The notes under the pieces are model-generated. The model was not told where the DNA came from. It was given only the letters and a program-made list of their open reading frames with translations, and did no database searches. Shown piece by piece: positions 16,871-26,015 of a stretch of DNA of 64,000 bases (within the stretch, counting starts at the first letter, position 1; each line of letters opens with the position of its first letter). The translations under genes were made by a program, and so were the position numbers. Source of the DNA: Mediterraneibacter hominis (GTDB lineage: Bacteria; Bacillota; Clostridia; Lachnospirales; Lachnospiraceae); assembly GCF_014287475.1 (NCBI RefSeq), contig NZ_JACOPF010000002.1, positions 310,001 to 374,000 on the forward strand. The letters are read 5' to 3'.

Positions 16871-17758
16871 ATGGATCAGATAGATTCATTATTAGAGGGG
16901 TCTGTGGACATGCATATCCACAGTGGCCCGGGACTGATAAGCCGTTCATTGGATCATGTAGAGGCGGCACAGGAAGCGATGGCTGCGGGACAGAAAGCGA
17001 TCGTAATTAAAGATCAGCATATTCCATCGGCGGAAACGGCAAACATTATTCAAAAATATATAGTCCGGGAGGCGCCCTTTCATATATATGGAAGCGTAGC
17101 ATTAAACAATGCGGCAGGTGGAGTGAATCCCCGCGTGGTTGAAGCGGCACTGGGCTGTGGCGCAAAAGTAATATGGATGCCGACGCTTTCGGCCAGGTTC
17201 CACAAAGAAGGACACGCGAAGATGACGGCAAAGGCACAGGCTGCAATGCCAAAAACAAAATTTGCGCTTTCACAGGATCCGCCACTTTCTGTATTAAAGG
17301 AAGATGGGAGCTTATTAGACGAAGTATATGAAATCTGCAAACTGATCGCACAGAAAAATGTAGTGCTTGGAACAGGGCATCTTTCCTGGCCGGAGACATA
17401 CGCGGTAATTAAGGCGGCGAAGGAAGCCGGAGTAGAGAAAATTGTTGTAGATCACCCAGAGCATCTTTTAAAAGCTACGGCAGAACAGATGCAGGAACTG
17501 ACGGCGCAAGGTGTCTATGTAGAGCATGTGCTGGCGTTGGTATATTCAAACAAGTCATCACATGAAAAGATTTATGAGATGATACGTGAACACGGGGTTG
17601 AATATTGTGTGGTTGCATCCGATCTGGGACAGGTGGGACGTCCTCATCCGGTGGAGGGGATGCGGAACTTTATTGCAGATATGCTGAAATTTGGGCTTAC
17701 AGAATCAGAGATCAGAAAGATAACTTCGGAAAATCCGGGAAAGCTTCTCGGAGTATAG
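16871..17758 (+). CDS. DUF6282-family, amidohydrolase-like protein
   Basis: 295 aa. The amidohydrolase-like metal motif DMHIHSGPG (HxH near residue 15) and a lysine in VIKDQHIP are visible. Later blocks include GTGHLSWPE and VVASDLGQ, which place His and Asp at positions used for metal binding in this superfamily. I assign it to DUF6282 from memory of the family pattern; no reaction is known. The start at 16871 has an AAAGGAGGTATGAACT site. It opens a four-gene operon with a carboxyltransferase, an NhaC antiporter and an aminotransferase. Confidence 0.75.
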   Translation: MDQIDSLLEGSVDMHIHSGPGLISRSLDHVEAAQEAMAAGQKAIVIKDQHIPSAETANIIQKYIVREAPFHIYGSVALNNAAGGVNPRVVEAALGCGAKVIWMPTLSARFHKEGHAKMTAKAQAAMPKTKFALSQDPPLSVLKEDGSLLDEVYEICKLIAQKNVVLGTGHLSWPETYAVIKAAKEAGVEKIVVDHPEHLLKATAEQMQELTAQGVYVEHVLALVYSNKSSHEKIYEMIREHGVEYCVVASDLGQVGRPHPVEGMRNFIADMLKFGLTESEIRKITSENPGKLLGV

Positions 17759-17794
17759 AGTAAATATTCAAAAAAGTGATTTGAGGAATGTAAT

Positions 17795-19330
17795 ATGACT
17801 AGAGAACAAAGAGAACTCCTTGAAATAAAAGAAAAGATCCGGATGGGCGGAGGGAATAAGGCGGTTGAAAAACAGCGTGGTTTAGGGAAGCATACAGCAC
17901 GTGAAAGGCTGGAAATGCTTTTTGATAAAGGTACTTTTGTAGAAACTGGACTGTTTGTGAAGCATCATGCATCTGCTTTTGGTATGGAGAGCAAAACGGC
18001 ACCGGCGGACGGAGTCGTGACGGGACATGGATATGTACAGGGACACCTCGTATATGCATATTCACAGGACTTTACGGTCCTTGGGGGAACACTCGGCGAG
18101 ATGCATGCGAATAAAATAGCCGCGGTACAAGAAGAAGCTCTAAAAACAAAATCACCGATTGTAGCAATCAATGATTCGGGTGGTGCCAGAATCCAGGAGG
18201 GAGTAAATGCTTTAGGTGGTTATGGAAAGATTTTTATAAATAATGTTCGTTCTTCGGGTGTAATTCCTCAGATTTGTGCGATATTAGGTCCGTGTGCCGG
18301 CGGTGCCGTATATTCGCCGGCATTGATGGACTTTGTGTTTATGGTTGATGGTATAAGCCAGATGTTTATTACAGGGCCACGGGTATTAAAAGAGGTGACA
18401 GGTGAGGTTGTTTCTTCCCAGGATCTAGGCGGTGCAAAGATACATAACGAGATAAGTGGCTGTGCGCATTTTAGAGATCGGACAGAGGAAGACTGTTTTG
18501 GCAGAATACGGAAATTAATAGAATTGCTCTCAGAGCAGAAGCTGCCGGAAAGAAAGGAGGGGGAACAAGAGCTTCGGAGAGATCAAAATATGGATTATAT
18601 TGTGCCAGCGAATCCGCGGAAACCATACAGTATGCGGAGTGTAATTGATGGAATTGCAGATCGGGGAGAGTTTTTTGAGTATCAAGAAGAGTTTGCGCGG
18701 AATATAAGAACCGGTTTTATCCGGTTGAACGGGAGAAGTGTAGGAGTGATTGCAAATGAGCCTTCGATACTGGCAGGCTGTCTGGATATTAACGCTTCGG
18801 ATAAGGCTGCCAGATTCATTCGGACTTGTGACGCATTTGGAATCCCACTTTTGACATTGGAAGATGTACCAGGGTATTTACCAGGAAAAAGCCAGGAATA
18901 TGGGGGGATTATCCGTCATGGAGCGAAACTTTTGTATGCGTATGCGGAAGCTGATGTACCAAAAGTGACTGTAATTACAAGGAAAGCATATGGCGGTGCC
19001 TATATTGGAATGTGTTCTATACACCTTGGTGCGGATTATGTATTTGCCTGGCCCGGAGCCGAAATAGCGGTGATGGGGGCGGAAGGAGCCGCCAATATTA
19101 TTTTTGCAAAAGAAATAGAGCAAGGAGAAAATGCAGAAGCGAAACGAAAGGAATATATTCACCAATACGAAGAAATTATGATGAACCCATATATGGCGGC
19201 GGAGTCTGGATATATACATGATATTATCGTGCCGGGTGAGACACGCAAAAGAGTGATGGAAGCATTTCGGGCGTTGGAACAGAAAACAGAACAAAGGATA
19301 CCTAAGAAGCATGGAAATATCCCATTGTAA
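17795..19330 (+). CDS. Acyl-CoA carboxylase/decarboxylase carboxyltransferase subunit
   Basis: 511 aa, the normal length for PccB/MmdA-type subunits. Family motifs are KHTARERLEMLFDKGTF, VAINDSGGARIQEGVNALGGYG, CAGGAVYSPALMDF and, in the second half, GGAYIGMCS. These bind the acyl-CoA and biotin carboxyl groups. No biotin carrier, biotin carboxylase or membrane decarboxylase subunit is encoded nearby, so partner subunits must be elsewhere if it works as a biotin enzyme. Being next to an Na+/H+ antiporter, it could belong to a sodium-linked decarboxylation scheme, but that is inference only. Confidence 0.88.
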   Translation: MTREQRELLEIKEKIRMGGGNKAVEKQRGLGKHTARERLEMLFDKGTFVETGLFVKHHASAFGMESKTAPADGVVTGHGYVQGHLVYAYSQDFTVLGGTLGEMHANKIAAVQEEALKTKSPIVAINDSGGARIQEGVNALGGYGKIFINNVRSSGVIPQICAILGPCAGGAVYSPALMDFVFMVDGISQMFITGPRVLKEVTGEVVSSQDLGGAKIHNEISGCAHFRDRTEEDCFGRIRKLIELLSEQKLPERKEGEQELRRDQNMDYIVPANPRKPYSMRSVIDGIADRGEFFEYQEEFARNIRTGFIRLNGRSVGVIANEPSILAGCLDINASDKAARFIRTCDAFGIPLLTLEDVPGYLPGKSQEYGGIIRHGAKLLYAYAEADVPKVTVITRKAYGGAYIGMCSIHLGADYVFAWPGAEIAVMGAEGAANIIFAKEIEQGENAEAKRKEYIHQYEEIMMNPYMAAESGYIHDIIVPGETRKRVMEAFRALEQKTEQRIPKKHGNIPL

Positions 19331-19369
19331 GGAAATTGCGGATAATTAAGTGAAGAAAGGAATTGTGAG

Positions 19370-20800
19370 ATGAAAAAAGAAAAAACGACGGAAGTAAAAA
19401 AAGAGAGAATACGTAGAGAACCCAAAGTGTGGCAGGCATTTTTGGCGCTTGTCTGCGTGATTGCCGCCGTTGTAGCGGCGATAAGAGGCGATGTAGGAAT
19501 CCAGATGGGACTTGCTATGGGAGGATGCATCGCGATTGTATTTGCTCTTCTGATGGGAAATAAATGGGAGGACGTACAAAATACAATTAAACATGTTGTC
19601 GGAGATTCAGCTACCACTCTTTTGATTTTGATAAGTGTAGGTATGATGGTGGGCATCTGGATTATAGGAGGGACAGTTCCTACGCTGCTTTACTATGGTC
19701 TGAAGCTTTGCTCTCCAGCAGTAATTACTCCGTTGACTTTTGTACTGTGTGCCATTACCTCCCTGTTTACTGGAAGTTCTTTTGGCTCGATTGCTACAAT
19801 GGGACTCGCCTTGTTTGGCGTGGGAATCAGTATGGATATTTCTGCCCCGCTGATGGCAGGAGCAGTGTGCTCGGGAGCATTTTTCGGAGATAAGCTTTCT
19901 CCATTGTCTGATACAACGAATGTAGCGGCAGATATGTCCGGAACTCGTCTGTACGACCATATTGGCTCTATGATGTATACGACAATACCTGCTACGGTGA
20001 TATGTCTGATTTTATATACAGTTTTAGGAATACACAGTGCTTCTGCAAATGCAGATTTGAGCAGCGTTCAGACTATTATGACAACATTAGAATCGAATTT
20101 TAATATCACAGTTTTCGCATTGATTCCGGCGCTTTTGGTTTTAGTTGTTTCAGCTATGAAAATGCCGGCTGTGCCCGCCATGCTGGGCTGTACCGCGGTC
20201 AGCGGCGTGTTTGCCTGCGTTTTGCAGAAAGCAAGTCTTCCGGCAGTTTTAGGCGCGGCAATGAACGGATTTATATCGGATACAGGAGTGGACATGGTGG
20301 ATACAATTCTGTCACGCGGAGGTATGACTTCTATGTATGGAACAGTTGCGATTATCATTCTTTCCGCGACCATGGGCGCTGTATTAGAAAAGAGCGGTGT
20401 CATTGAGTGCCTGGTGAAGAACGTCCTGCTCAAGGCAGTACGTAAACCGCGCGGACTTATCCTTTCCACCATGGTATATTGCTACTCTTTATTGGTAATT
20501 TCCGGGCATCAGGTAATGCCGATTATTCTCGGAGGACGAACATTCCGTCCGGCCTATGACAAGATGGGCATACAATCCAGAGTGCTGTCCAGGACACTGG
20601 AAGATACCTGTACAATCGGCGCTCCACTAGTTCCATGGGGAACATCGTGTGCGTATATGTATTCCGTACTTGGCATTGGAATCGCATATATACCTTATGC
20701 GTTCTTAAGCTTTATCGTACCATTGTTTGCAATTCTCTATGCATGCACAGGCTGGTTTGTATGGCGGAAAGAACAAGTTGCGGATGCGGCAGAAGCGTAA
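19370..20800 (+). CDS. NhaC-family Na+/H+ antiporter-type transporter
   Basis: 476 aa with about 11-12 hydrophobic segments after a basic N-terminus of about 22 residues. NhaC-family sequence blocks include GTVPTLLYYGL, TSLFTGSSFGS, GAFFGDKLSPLSDTTN and GHQVMPIILGGRTF. Known members exchange Na+ for H+, malate/lactate or related ions. Gene context makes organic-acid exchange worth considering: a product of the surrounding keto-acid pathway might leave by this carrier. The direction of transport cannot be read from sequence. Confidence 0.9.
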   Translation: MKKEKTTEVKKERIRREPKVWQAFLALVCVIAAVVAAIRGDVGIQMGLAMGGCIAIVFALLMGNKWEDVQNTIKHVVGDSATTLLILISVGMMVGIWIIGGTVPTLLYYGLKLCSPAVITPLTFVLCAITSLFTGSSFGSIATMGLALFGVGISMDISAPLMAGAVCSGAFFGDKLSPLSDTTNVAADMSGTRLYDHIGSMMYTTIPATVICLILYTVLGIHSASANADLSSVQTIMTTLESNFNITVFALIPALLVLVVSAMKMPAVPAMLGCTAVSGVFACVLQKASLPAVLGAAMNGFISDTGVDMVDTILSRGGMTSMYGTVAIIILSATMGAVLEKSGVIECLVKNVLLKAVRKPRGLILSTMVYCYSLLVISGHQVMPIILGGRTFRPAYDKMGIQSRVLSRTLEDTCTIGAPLVPWGTSCAYMYSVLGIGIAYIPYAFLSFIVPLFAILYACTGWFVWRKEQVADAAEA

Positions 20801-20820
20801 GTTAAGAAAGTGAGAGATGG

Positions 20821-20851
20821 CGGCGGCTACTTGCTTTATGCAGGGCCGCCG
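20821..20851 (+). promoter_or_regulatory. GC-rich hairpin before the second aminotransferase
   Basis: The arms CGGCGGC and GCCGCCG form a stem just after the antiporter gene and 4 nt before the AGGAGA ribosome site of the next gene. It could tune expression of the distal gene. Confidence 0.5.
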
Positions 20852-20864
20852 TTTAGGAGAAGAA

Positions 20865-21932
20865 ATGATTAAAATAAAAGCATCTGTAATAGCTAACGAA
20901 AAGATGACATATGTGCATGACAATAACGTCCATCTGCAAATTGACTGCGCTGCCGGAATCAATAATCTTTTGCTGCCGGAGTGTTGCCGAAAGTTGGATC
21001 TGGCGGATTACCCGCAGGACAATACGTTATTAGAAGAGTTGGCATGTTATTGGAGCAGGACGGCAGAAATAACCGCGGATATGTTTCTGCTGGGGAATGG
21101 TTCTCAACAATTATTGTATCTTGTGAATAAACTGCTGATCGAACAGGGGACAAGAGTACTGGGCTATGCACCGCAGTATTCTTCTTACTGTTCGGATGTG
21201 TTATTTTGCGGGGGAATATACCGTGCCTGTCCTATGGGTGAAAACTACCGATTTGAACTAAAACGTTTCACAGAACAGATAGAACAGACGGATACATTAA
21301 TATATCTGGATAATCCGAATAATCCTACAGGTCAATGTATTCCGTTGGAACAGATAGAATATATTGTAAGAGAAGCGGCAAAAGACAATATATGCGTACT
21401 TGTTGATGAAGCGTATGGCGAATATATGCGTTCTGAAAATTCTGCGATAACATTAATAAAGACGTATGATAATCTTATAGTTCTCCGCACATTTTCGAAA
21501 GGGTTTGGGCTTGCAGGGCTTAGGTTGGGGTATCTTGCAGCAAGGCCTGAGATTATAGAGGAGATGAAAAAGTTGACATCTCCTTATGATGGGAATACTC
21601 TCGCACGCCGTATCTGTGCGCAAGTACTAAAAGAGGCGGACTTTCTTTCAAATCTTCGAAATGTAGTACGTGGTTTGAAGCTTCCAATTATGAATACTTC
21701 GTTTACACATTTAAAAATAGCATGGACGGATGTACATGTTCCGATTTTTATGTTATACCATTCGCGGTCGGATTTTGAATTGGCAAAGGCGTTGTCGTGT
21801 GAAGGAATTAGCGTTGTGTCAGGAAAGAATTTTTATTGCGTGGGTCCTAATGCCGTCCGTATGCGTGTTCCACCAAGAGAAGAATTAGATGAGGTATTAA
21901 AAATTTTACGTAAAATCGATCAAATGCAATAG
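20865..21932 (+). CDS. PLP-dependent aminotransferase, histidinol-phosphate aminotransferase-like
   Basis: 355 aa from the ATG at 20865 (site AGGAGA). Upstream in-frame codons overlap a GC-rich hairpin and lack a site. Motifs: LGNGSQQL, DNPNNPTGQ, LVDEAYGEY and the PLP lysine in RTFSKGFGLAGLRLGY. It is similar to HisC/CobD-type enzymes, but no histidine or cobalamin genes are near. It is the last gene of the operon and gives the cluster a second aminotransferase, so two amino donors or acceptors may be handled. Confidence 0.85.
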   Translation: MIKIKASVIANEKMTYVHDNNVHLQIDCAAGINNLLLPECCRKLDLADYPQDNTLLEELACYWSRTAEITADMFLLGNGSQQLLYLVNKLLIEQGTRVLGYAPQYSSYCSDVLFCGGIYRACPMGENYRFELKRFTEQIEQTDTLIYLDNPNNPTGQCIPLEQIEYIVREAAKDNICVLVDEAYGEYMRSENSAITLIKTYDNLIVLRTFSKGFGLAGLRLGYLAARPEIIEEMKKLTSPYDGNTLARRICAQVLKEADFLSNLRNVVRGLKLPIMNTSFTHLKIAWTDVHVPIFMLYHSRSDFELAKALSCEGISVVSGKNFYCVGPNAVRMRVPPREELDEVLKILRKIDQMQ

Positions 21933-21971
21933 TAAACTGTTAAAAAAGAAATAGGATACAACAATAAAAGG

Positions 21972-22000
21972 TTGACAATTAAAATTATATTTGCTATATT
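21972..22000 (+). promoter_or_regulatory. Strong promoter upstream of a structured leader
   Basis: TTGACA (21972-21977), a 17-bp spacer and TATATT (21995-22000). The predicted start near 22007 lies only about 10 nt before a terminator hairpin. Confidence 0.65.
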
Positions 22001-22015
22001 ACATATAGAACAAAA

Positions 22016-22043
22016 CCCCGGAGATATTCCGGGGATTCTTTTT
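22016..22043 (+). terminator. Rho-independent terminator
   Basis: The stem CCCCGGA/TCCGGGG is followed by ATTCTTTTT. It may end the upstream operon and/or attenuate transcripts from the promoter at 21972. Confidence 0.75.
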
Positions 22044-22079
22044 CATTGTATAGGAAACTCCGTTCCCTATACAATGAAA
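22041..22079. repeat. Long palindrome (REP-like)
   Basis: The arms TTTCATTGTATAGG and CCTATACAATGAAA are perfect over 14 bp and surround a short core with further GAAAC/GTTC pairing. It lies in the 268-nt gap before the J-protein gene. Further hairpins follow to 22166. Confidence 0.7.
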
Positions 22080-22145
22080 CCCTCCGTGGGATGCACACTG
22101 CGCGCAAGTGGAAAATGGCTGCTGACACAGCTGCGCTTCGGTGCG

Positions 22146-22171
22146 AGAATGTGCAAAGCACATTCTTTTTA
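22146..22171 (+). terminator. Terminator-like hairpin in the J-protein leader
   Basis: The arms AGAATGTGC and GCACATTCT enclose an AAA loop and are followed by a U run. It lies about 30 nt upstream of the J-protein start, so it could act as an attenuator. Confidence 0.65.
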
Positions 22172-22200
22172 AGTGTTAGGAAAGAGAGAGGTGATATGTA

Positions 22201-23226
22201 ATGGCAGTAAAAAGAGATTACTATGATATTTTAGGGATTCACAGGAATGCAGATGAAAATACAATAAAAAAAGCATACAGGAAACTTGCAAAAAAGTACC
22301 ATCCAGATACAAATGCAGGGAAGTCCCAGGCGGAAGAAAAATTTAAAGAAGTTACAGAAGCATATAATGTACTAAGTGATAAAGAAAAAAAGAAACTATA
22401 TGATCAGTTTGGACATGCGGCATTTGACGGAAGCCAAAATGCAAGGGAAGCCGGTGGCTTTGGTGGGTTTGACTTTAAAAACGGTTTTGGCGGACAGAGT
22501 GGAGATTACAGAGAGTACCACTTTGAGGGTGGCAATATGGATGACATTTTCAGTGAGATGTTTGGCGATATTTTTCATGGCGGAAAATCAAGGACACAGG
22601 GTTTCGGCGGAGGCACTTACGGGAGCAGCTTTAAAAATCATGCTTTTTATGATTCAGATATGGGCAGCTTCCGGCAGAAAGGTGCTGACTTGAGAGCAGA
22701 AGTAAATGTGACCTTTGACGAAGCGGTATTTGGATGTGATAAGATTCTGCATTTGCAGGGAGCAGACGGGAAAGTACAAGCACTGCAGGTCCGCGTTCCG
22801 GCGGGGATTGATACAGGCAAGACAATCCGGCTGCGCGGAAAAGGAGAGCCGGGCATGGGAGGGGCAGAAGCGGGAGATCTTCTGCTGAAAGTAAATGTCG
22901 GGGAAAAACCTGGATTTAAGCGGGAAGGAATGGATGTCTACACAGAAGCTTCGATACCTTTTACAACTGCGGTATTTGGTGGAGAGACAGTGGTGAAAAC
23001 ATTGAAAGGAAATGTTGTCTGTAAGATTCATGCGGGGATTCAGCCAGGCACGAAAATCCGCCTAAAAGGAAAAGGAATTGTATCTGTAAAAGAACCTAAT
23101 CTGTACGGGGATTTATATGTGAAGGTACAGATACAGGTACCGACGAATTTGAGCACAGAAGCGCGGGAGAAATTAAAAGAATTTGACGCTGCCTGCAGAA
23201 AGCAGAAAAAAACAAATGTAGCGTAA
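22201..23226 (+). CDS. DnaJ-type co-chaperone without zinc finger (CbpA-like)
   Basis: 341 aa. The J domain (about 5-70) has the HPD motif at 34-36, followed by a Gly/Phe-rich segment (about 80-150) and the two C-terminal beta-barrel substrate-binding domains (about 160-330). The CxxCxGxG zinc repeats of true DnaJ are absent, so it is CbpA/DnaJ type II-like. The role is to deliver unfolded protein to DnaK and stimulate its ATPase. It stands alone, not in a dnaK operon. A GAGGTGATATGTA ribosome site precedes the start. Confidence 0.9.
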   Translation: MAVKRDYYDILGIHRNADENTIKKAYRKLAKKYHPDTNAGKSQAEEKFKEVTEAYNVLSDKEKKKLYDQFGHAAFDGSQNAREAGGFGGFDFKNGFGGQSGDYREYHFEGGNMDDIFSEMFGDIFHGGKSRTQGFGGGTYGSSFKNHAFYDSDMGSFRQKGADLRAEVNVTFDEAVFGCDKILHLQGADGKVQALQVRVPAGIDTGKTIRLRGKGEPGMGGAEAGDLLLKVNVGEKPGFKREGMDVYTEASIPFTTAVFGGETVVKTLKGNVVCKIHAGIQPGTKIRLKGKGIVSVKEPNLYGDLYVKVQIQVPTNLSTEAREKLKEFDAACRKQKKTNVA

Positions 23227-23239
23227 AAATAAAGATGAG

Positions 23240-23277
23240 AAAATGGGTGCGACGTTAAAAGGCGGCGCACCCATTTT
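23240..23277. terminator. Bidirectional terminator between convergent genes
   Basis: The arms AAAATGGGTGCG and CGCACCCATTTT are perfect over 12 bp, with U-rich ends on both strands. Confidence 0.8.
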
Positions 23278-23307
23278 ATGCTAGTGCGGGAATTTTGTGC
23301 TACCCGT

Positions 23308-23529
23308 TTAAGAATCTTCCATAACCATAGCGATCGCCATAGCATCATCTTCGGCAAGCGTCTGTGCACAAAGCAGGACATCCTGTACATAGGATTGTGA
23401 AAAATGCAGAGAGGATGCAATCTCTGTTATATTTTTTCCTTCTTTATAGAGTGACAAAATCTGCTCTACTTCCTGGGCTTTGCTGCGAAGTGTTTTATTG
23501 GTAATAGAAGGGTGATTTGATACATTCAT
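23308..23529 (-). CDS. Small helix-turn-helix protein, hypothetical
   Basis: 73 aa from the ATG at 23527-23529, which has a textbook AAAGGAGG site 6 nt away. The segment EQILSLYKEGKNITEIASSLHFSQSYVQDVLLCAQ has the shape of a homeodomain-like/resolvase-type helix-turn-helix. The C-terminus is acidic. It may be a DNA-binding regulator. No family name was recognised. Confidence 0.65.
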   Translation of the reverse strand: MNVSNHPSITNKTLRSKAQEVEQILSLYKEGKNITEIASSLHFSQSYVQDVLLCAQTLAEDDAMAIAMVMEDS

Positions 23530-23618
23530 AAGAGGCCTCCTTTGCAAGCGAAATAGTAATATAATACTATTATAACATTTTTGAGAGAAGATACCTAGCT
23601 TCATACATTTCTAATTAA

Positions 23619-24035
23619 TTAATTTCTGCGAATATCAATAAGACGGAATATATCAGAATACAAGTTTCCTTTATCTTCTAAATCAATCATCAGCCACTTT
23701 TGTCCATTGACTGTTTTTGTCTGTCTATAGAGCTCTCTTAACTCCGGTGTAAACTCAGATAAAATTGTTTCTACAGCGTCTTTTTCTTTTCTCCCGACAA
23801 CAACTAGAACTGTTACGTAATTTTCTTTGGGATATATTGTACACAAAGATTTTCCGGATTTTTTAAATTTGATATTCCAGCCAGGTTCCCAACTGCAAGA
23901 ACTGAACTCTATTTTTTCATTGCAAGTATATTTTGTTTTCAAATCTGAGCAAAATTGTGTAAACACAGGATTGTTGACGTACTCCTGGATTTCCTCTAAT
24001 ATGGGGCAATAGCCTTTATTTTCTATGTCAATCAT
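23619..24035 (-). CDS. DUF3788-family protein
   Basis: 138 aa. It contains the pattern W-x-x-GWNIKFKKSGKSLCTIYP, then VTVLVVVGRKE and a C-terminal KWLMIDLEDKG. This is the pattern of the small cytoplasmic DUF3788 family seen in anaerobes. Function unknown. It is monocistronic, preceded by a GGAGGTCGTAT ribosome site. A degenerate AT-rich region of about 250 nt separates it from the ABC exporter operon. Confidence 0.7.
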   Translation of the reverse strand: MIDIENKGYCPILEEIQEYVNNPVFTQFCSDLKTKYTCNEKIEFSSCSWEPGWNIKFKKSGKSLCTIYPKENYVTVLVVVGRKEKDAVETILSEFTPELRELYRQTKTVNGQKWLMIDLEDKGNLYSDIFRLIDIRRN

Positions 24036-24224
24036 ATACGACCTCCTAAATCTCTATATGGATTTAATCAAATGCATTTTTATCTGTTTAATTCTAAAGA
24101 CAAGCGTTTATTTGTCTAGTTCTTTATAATCCATATTATATCAATTTTGTATATCAATCTCAATAAAGAGTATTTTAGTCTGTTGGTCGTACTCCTTTTC
24201 TGTAGCAGAGAAAGGCGATAGAGG

Positions 24225-24269
24225 TTGACATTGAAAATAATTGTGCATACAATAGTTGTATATACAACT
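24225..24269 (+). promoter_or_regulatory. Exporter promoter with MarR-type operator
   Basis: TTGACA (24225-24230), a 17-bp spacer and TACAAT (24248-24253). The perfect 16-bp palindrome AGTTGTATATACAACT (24254-24269) follows at once over the start point. A MarR regulator is encoded as the third gene of this operon, so autoregulation is likely. Confidence 0.8.
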
Positions 24270-24287
24270 GTGAAGGGAGAAAGAAAT

Positions 24288-26015
24288 ATGCTTCGTCGGA
24301 TTTTTTCTTACATGGGAGAATATAAGAAGTATCTGTATCTGGCTGTTATCTGCATTACAGGAGAATCTGTTTTTGAGCTGGTAATTCCTTTGATTATGGC
24401 AAATATCCTGGATATCGGGGTTGCGAATCAGGATAAAGTATACATTTTCCAGCAAGGCGGGATTATGCTTGTCTGCGCGCTTCTTGCCCTTGTACTGGGG
24501 ATAGGGAGCGCACGTTTTTCCGCGCGCTGCGGCCAGGGGGTGGGAGCCAACTTACGAGAAGCGGAGTACGCCAAATTTCAGGAATTTTCTTTTGCGAATG
24601 TGGATCATTTTCAGCTATCTTCTTTGGTGACGCGCATGACGAGTGACGTGACAAACATTCAGAATACCATTTCCGGCGGTATGCGTCCGGCGTGCAGGGG
24701 ACCAGTTATGCTGGTGTTGGCGACAGCAGTGGCATTTTCTATCAATCACAGGCTTGCCATCGTCTTTTTCATAGCCTTACCAGTGCTTGCTGTTTTTCTG
24801 TATGCGATTATCAGCCATGTACGTCCGCTGTATGCGAAAATGCAGTCGGCAATCGATCTGGTGAACCGGATTATCCAGGAAAATCTGACAGCGGTGAGGG
24901 TGGTAAAGGCGTATGTCAGAGGGGAATACGAAATAGAAAAGTTTGAAAAAGTCAATACCAATTTAAAAACACAATCAGAAAAAGCGTTTAAGCTTGCTTC
25001 TACGAATATGGCGGCAATGCAGCTTGTCATGTACGGGACAATACTTGCAATTCTCTGGTTTGGAGGCAGGATGATCCAGGTCGGAAATATGCAGGTGGGA
25101 GAATTGACAGGATTTCTAAGCTATGTACTTCAGATTTTAAATTCTTTGATGATGATATCCAATATTTTTATGATGATGACGCGTTCTTTAGCGTCAGGTA
25201 AACGTATATTGGAGGTCATTGATGAAGAGATTGATATTCGGGAGGATAAAGCAGAAGACATAGAAGTCATCCGAGGAGAAATCGTGTTTGACCATGTATA
25301 TTTTAAATATAAAAAGGAAGCGCCGGAATATGTATTATCTGATATTCATTTAAAAATTCCGGCAGGAAGTACAGTCGGGATCGTCGGGCAGACCGGATCG
25401 GCTAAGACTACGCTGGTACAACTGATTCCCCGTCTATATGAAGTGACGGAAGGGGCAGTCCGAATTGACGGAAAAGCAGTAGACCAATATCCGCTTATGC
25501 ATTTACGGGACGCGGTGGCGGTCGTATTGCAGAAAAACACCTTATTTTCCGGGACGCTTCGTGAAAATCTACTGTGGGGGAATCCAAACGCGACACAGGA
25601 GGAGTTAGACGAAGCATGCCGGATCGCAGGAGTGGATGAGTTTCTGGGACGGCTGGAAAAAGGATACGACACGGAGATGGGACAGGGTGGCGTGAATGTT
25701 TCAGGAGGACAAAAGCAGAGGATCTGTATTGCCAGAGCCATTTTGAAAAAGCCGAAGGTGCTGATCCTGGATGATTCTACCAGCGCGGTCGACACGGCGA
25801 CAGAGGCGCGGATACGGAGTCAGCTTGCAGAATTTTTGCCGCATATGACGAAAATCGTTATCGCGCAGAGGATTTCTTCTGTCAGGCACGCGGATTTTAT
25901 TGTAGTTCTGGATGACGGAAGGATACAGGGGACAGGTACGCATGAAGAACTGCTTGAGAATAACCATATTTACCAGGAAATATATGAATCCCAGAAGGAA
26001 GGAGTGGAGCTGTAA
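24288..26015 (+). CDS. ABC exporter half-transporter, permease-ATPase fusion (subunit 1)
   Basis: 575 aa from the ATG at 24288 (site AAGGGAGAAAG). Six membrane segments (about 15-310) are followed by an ATPase domain. The Walker A is GQTGSAKT, signature NVSGGQKQR, and the segment after Walker B is ILDDSTSAVD, with Asp where the catalytic Glu normally sits. The partner gene has a normal Glu. This marks a heterodimeric exporter with one degenerate ATP site, as in BmrCD-type pumps. It overlaps the next gene by 1 nt (TAATG), implying coupled translation. Likely substrates are drugs or lipids. Confidence 0.9.
   Translation: MLRRIFSYMGEYKKYLYLAVICITGESVFELVIPLIMANILDIGVANQDKVYIFQQGGIMLVCALLALVLGIGSARFSARCGQGVGANLREAEYAKFQEFSFANVDHFQLSSLVTRMTSDVTNIQNTISGGMRPACRGPVMLVLATAVAFSINHRLAIVFFIALPVLAVFLYAIISHVRPLYAKMQSAIDLVNRIIQENLTAVRVVKAYVRGEYEIEKFEKVNTNLKTQSEKAFKLASTNMAAMQLVMYGTILAILWFGGRMIQVGNMQVGELTGFLSYVLQILNSLMMISNIFMMMTRSLASGKRILEVIDEEIDIREDKAEDIEVIRGEIVFDHVYFKYKKEAPEYVLSDIHLKIPAGSTVGIVGQTGSAKTTLVQLIPRLYEVTEGAVRIDGKAVDQYPLMHLRDAVAVVLQKNTLFSGTLRENLLWGNPNATQEELDEACRIAGVDEFLGRLEKGYDTEMGQGGVNVSGGQKQRICIARAILKKPKVLILDDSTSAVDTATEARIRSQLAEFLPHMTKIVIAQRISSVRHADFIVVLDDGRIQGTGTHEELLENNHIYQEIYESQKEGVEL

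Noticed and set aside
21972-22172. Plus-strand frame covering the leader palindrome
   Set aside because: It spans a terminator, a palindrome and hairpins, so a structural leader explains it better than a 66-aa protein.
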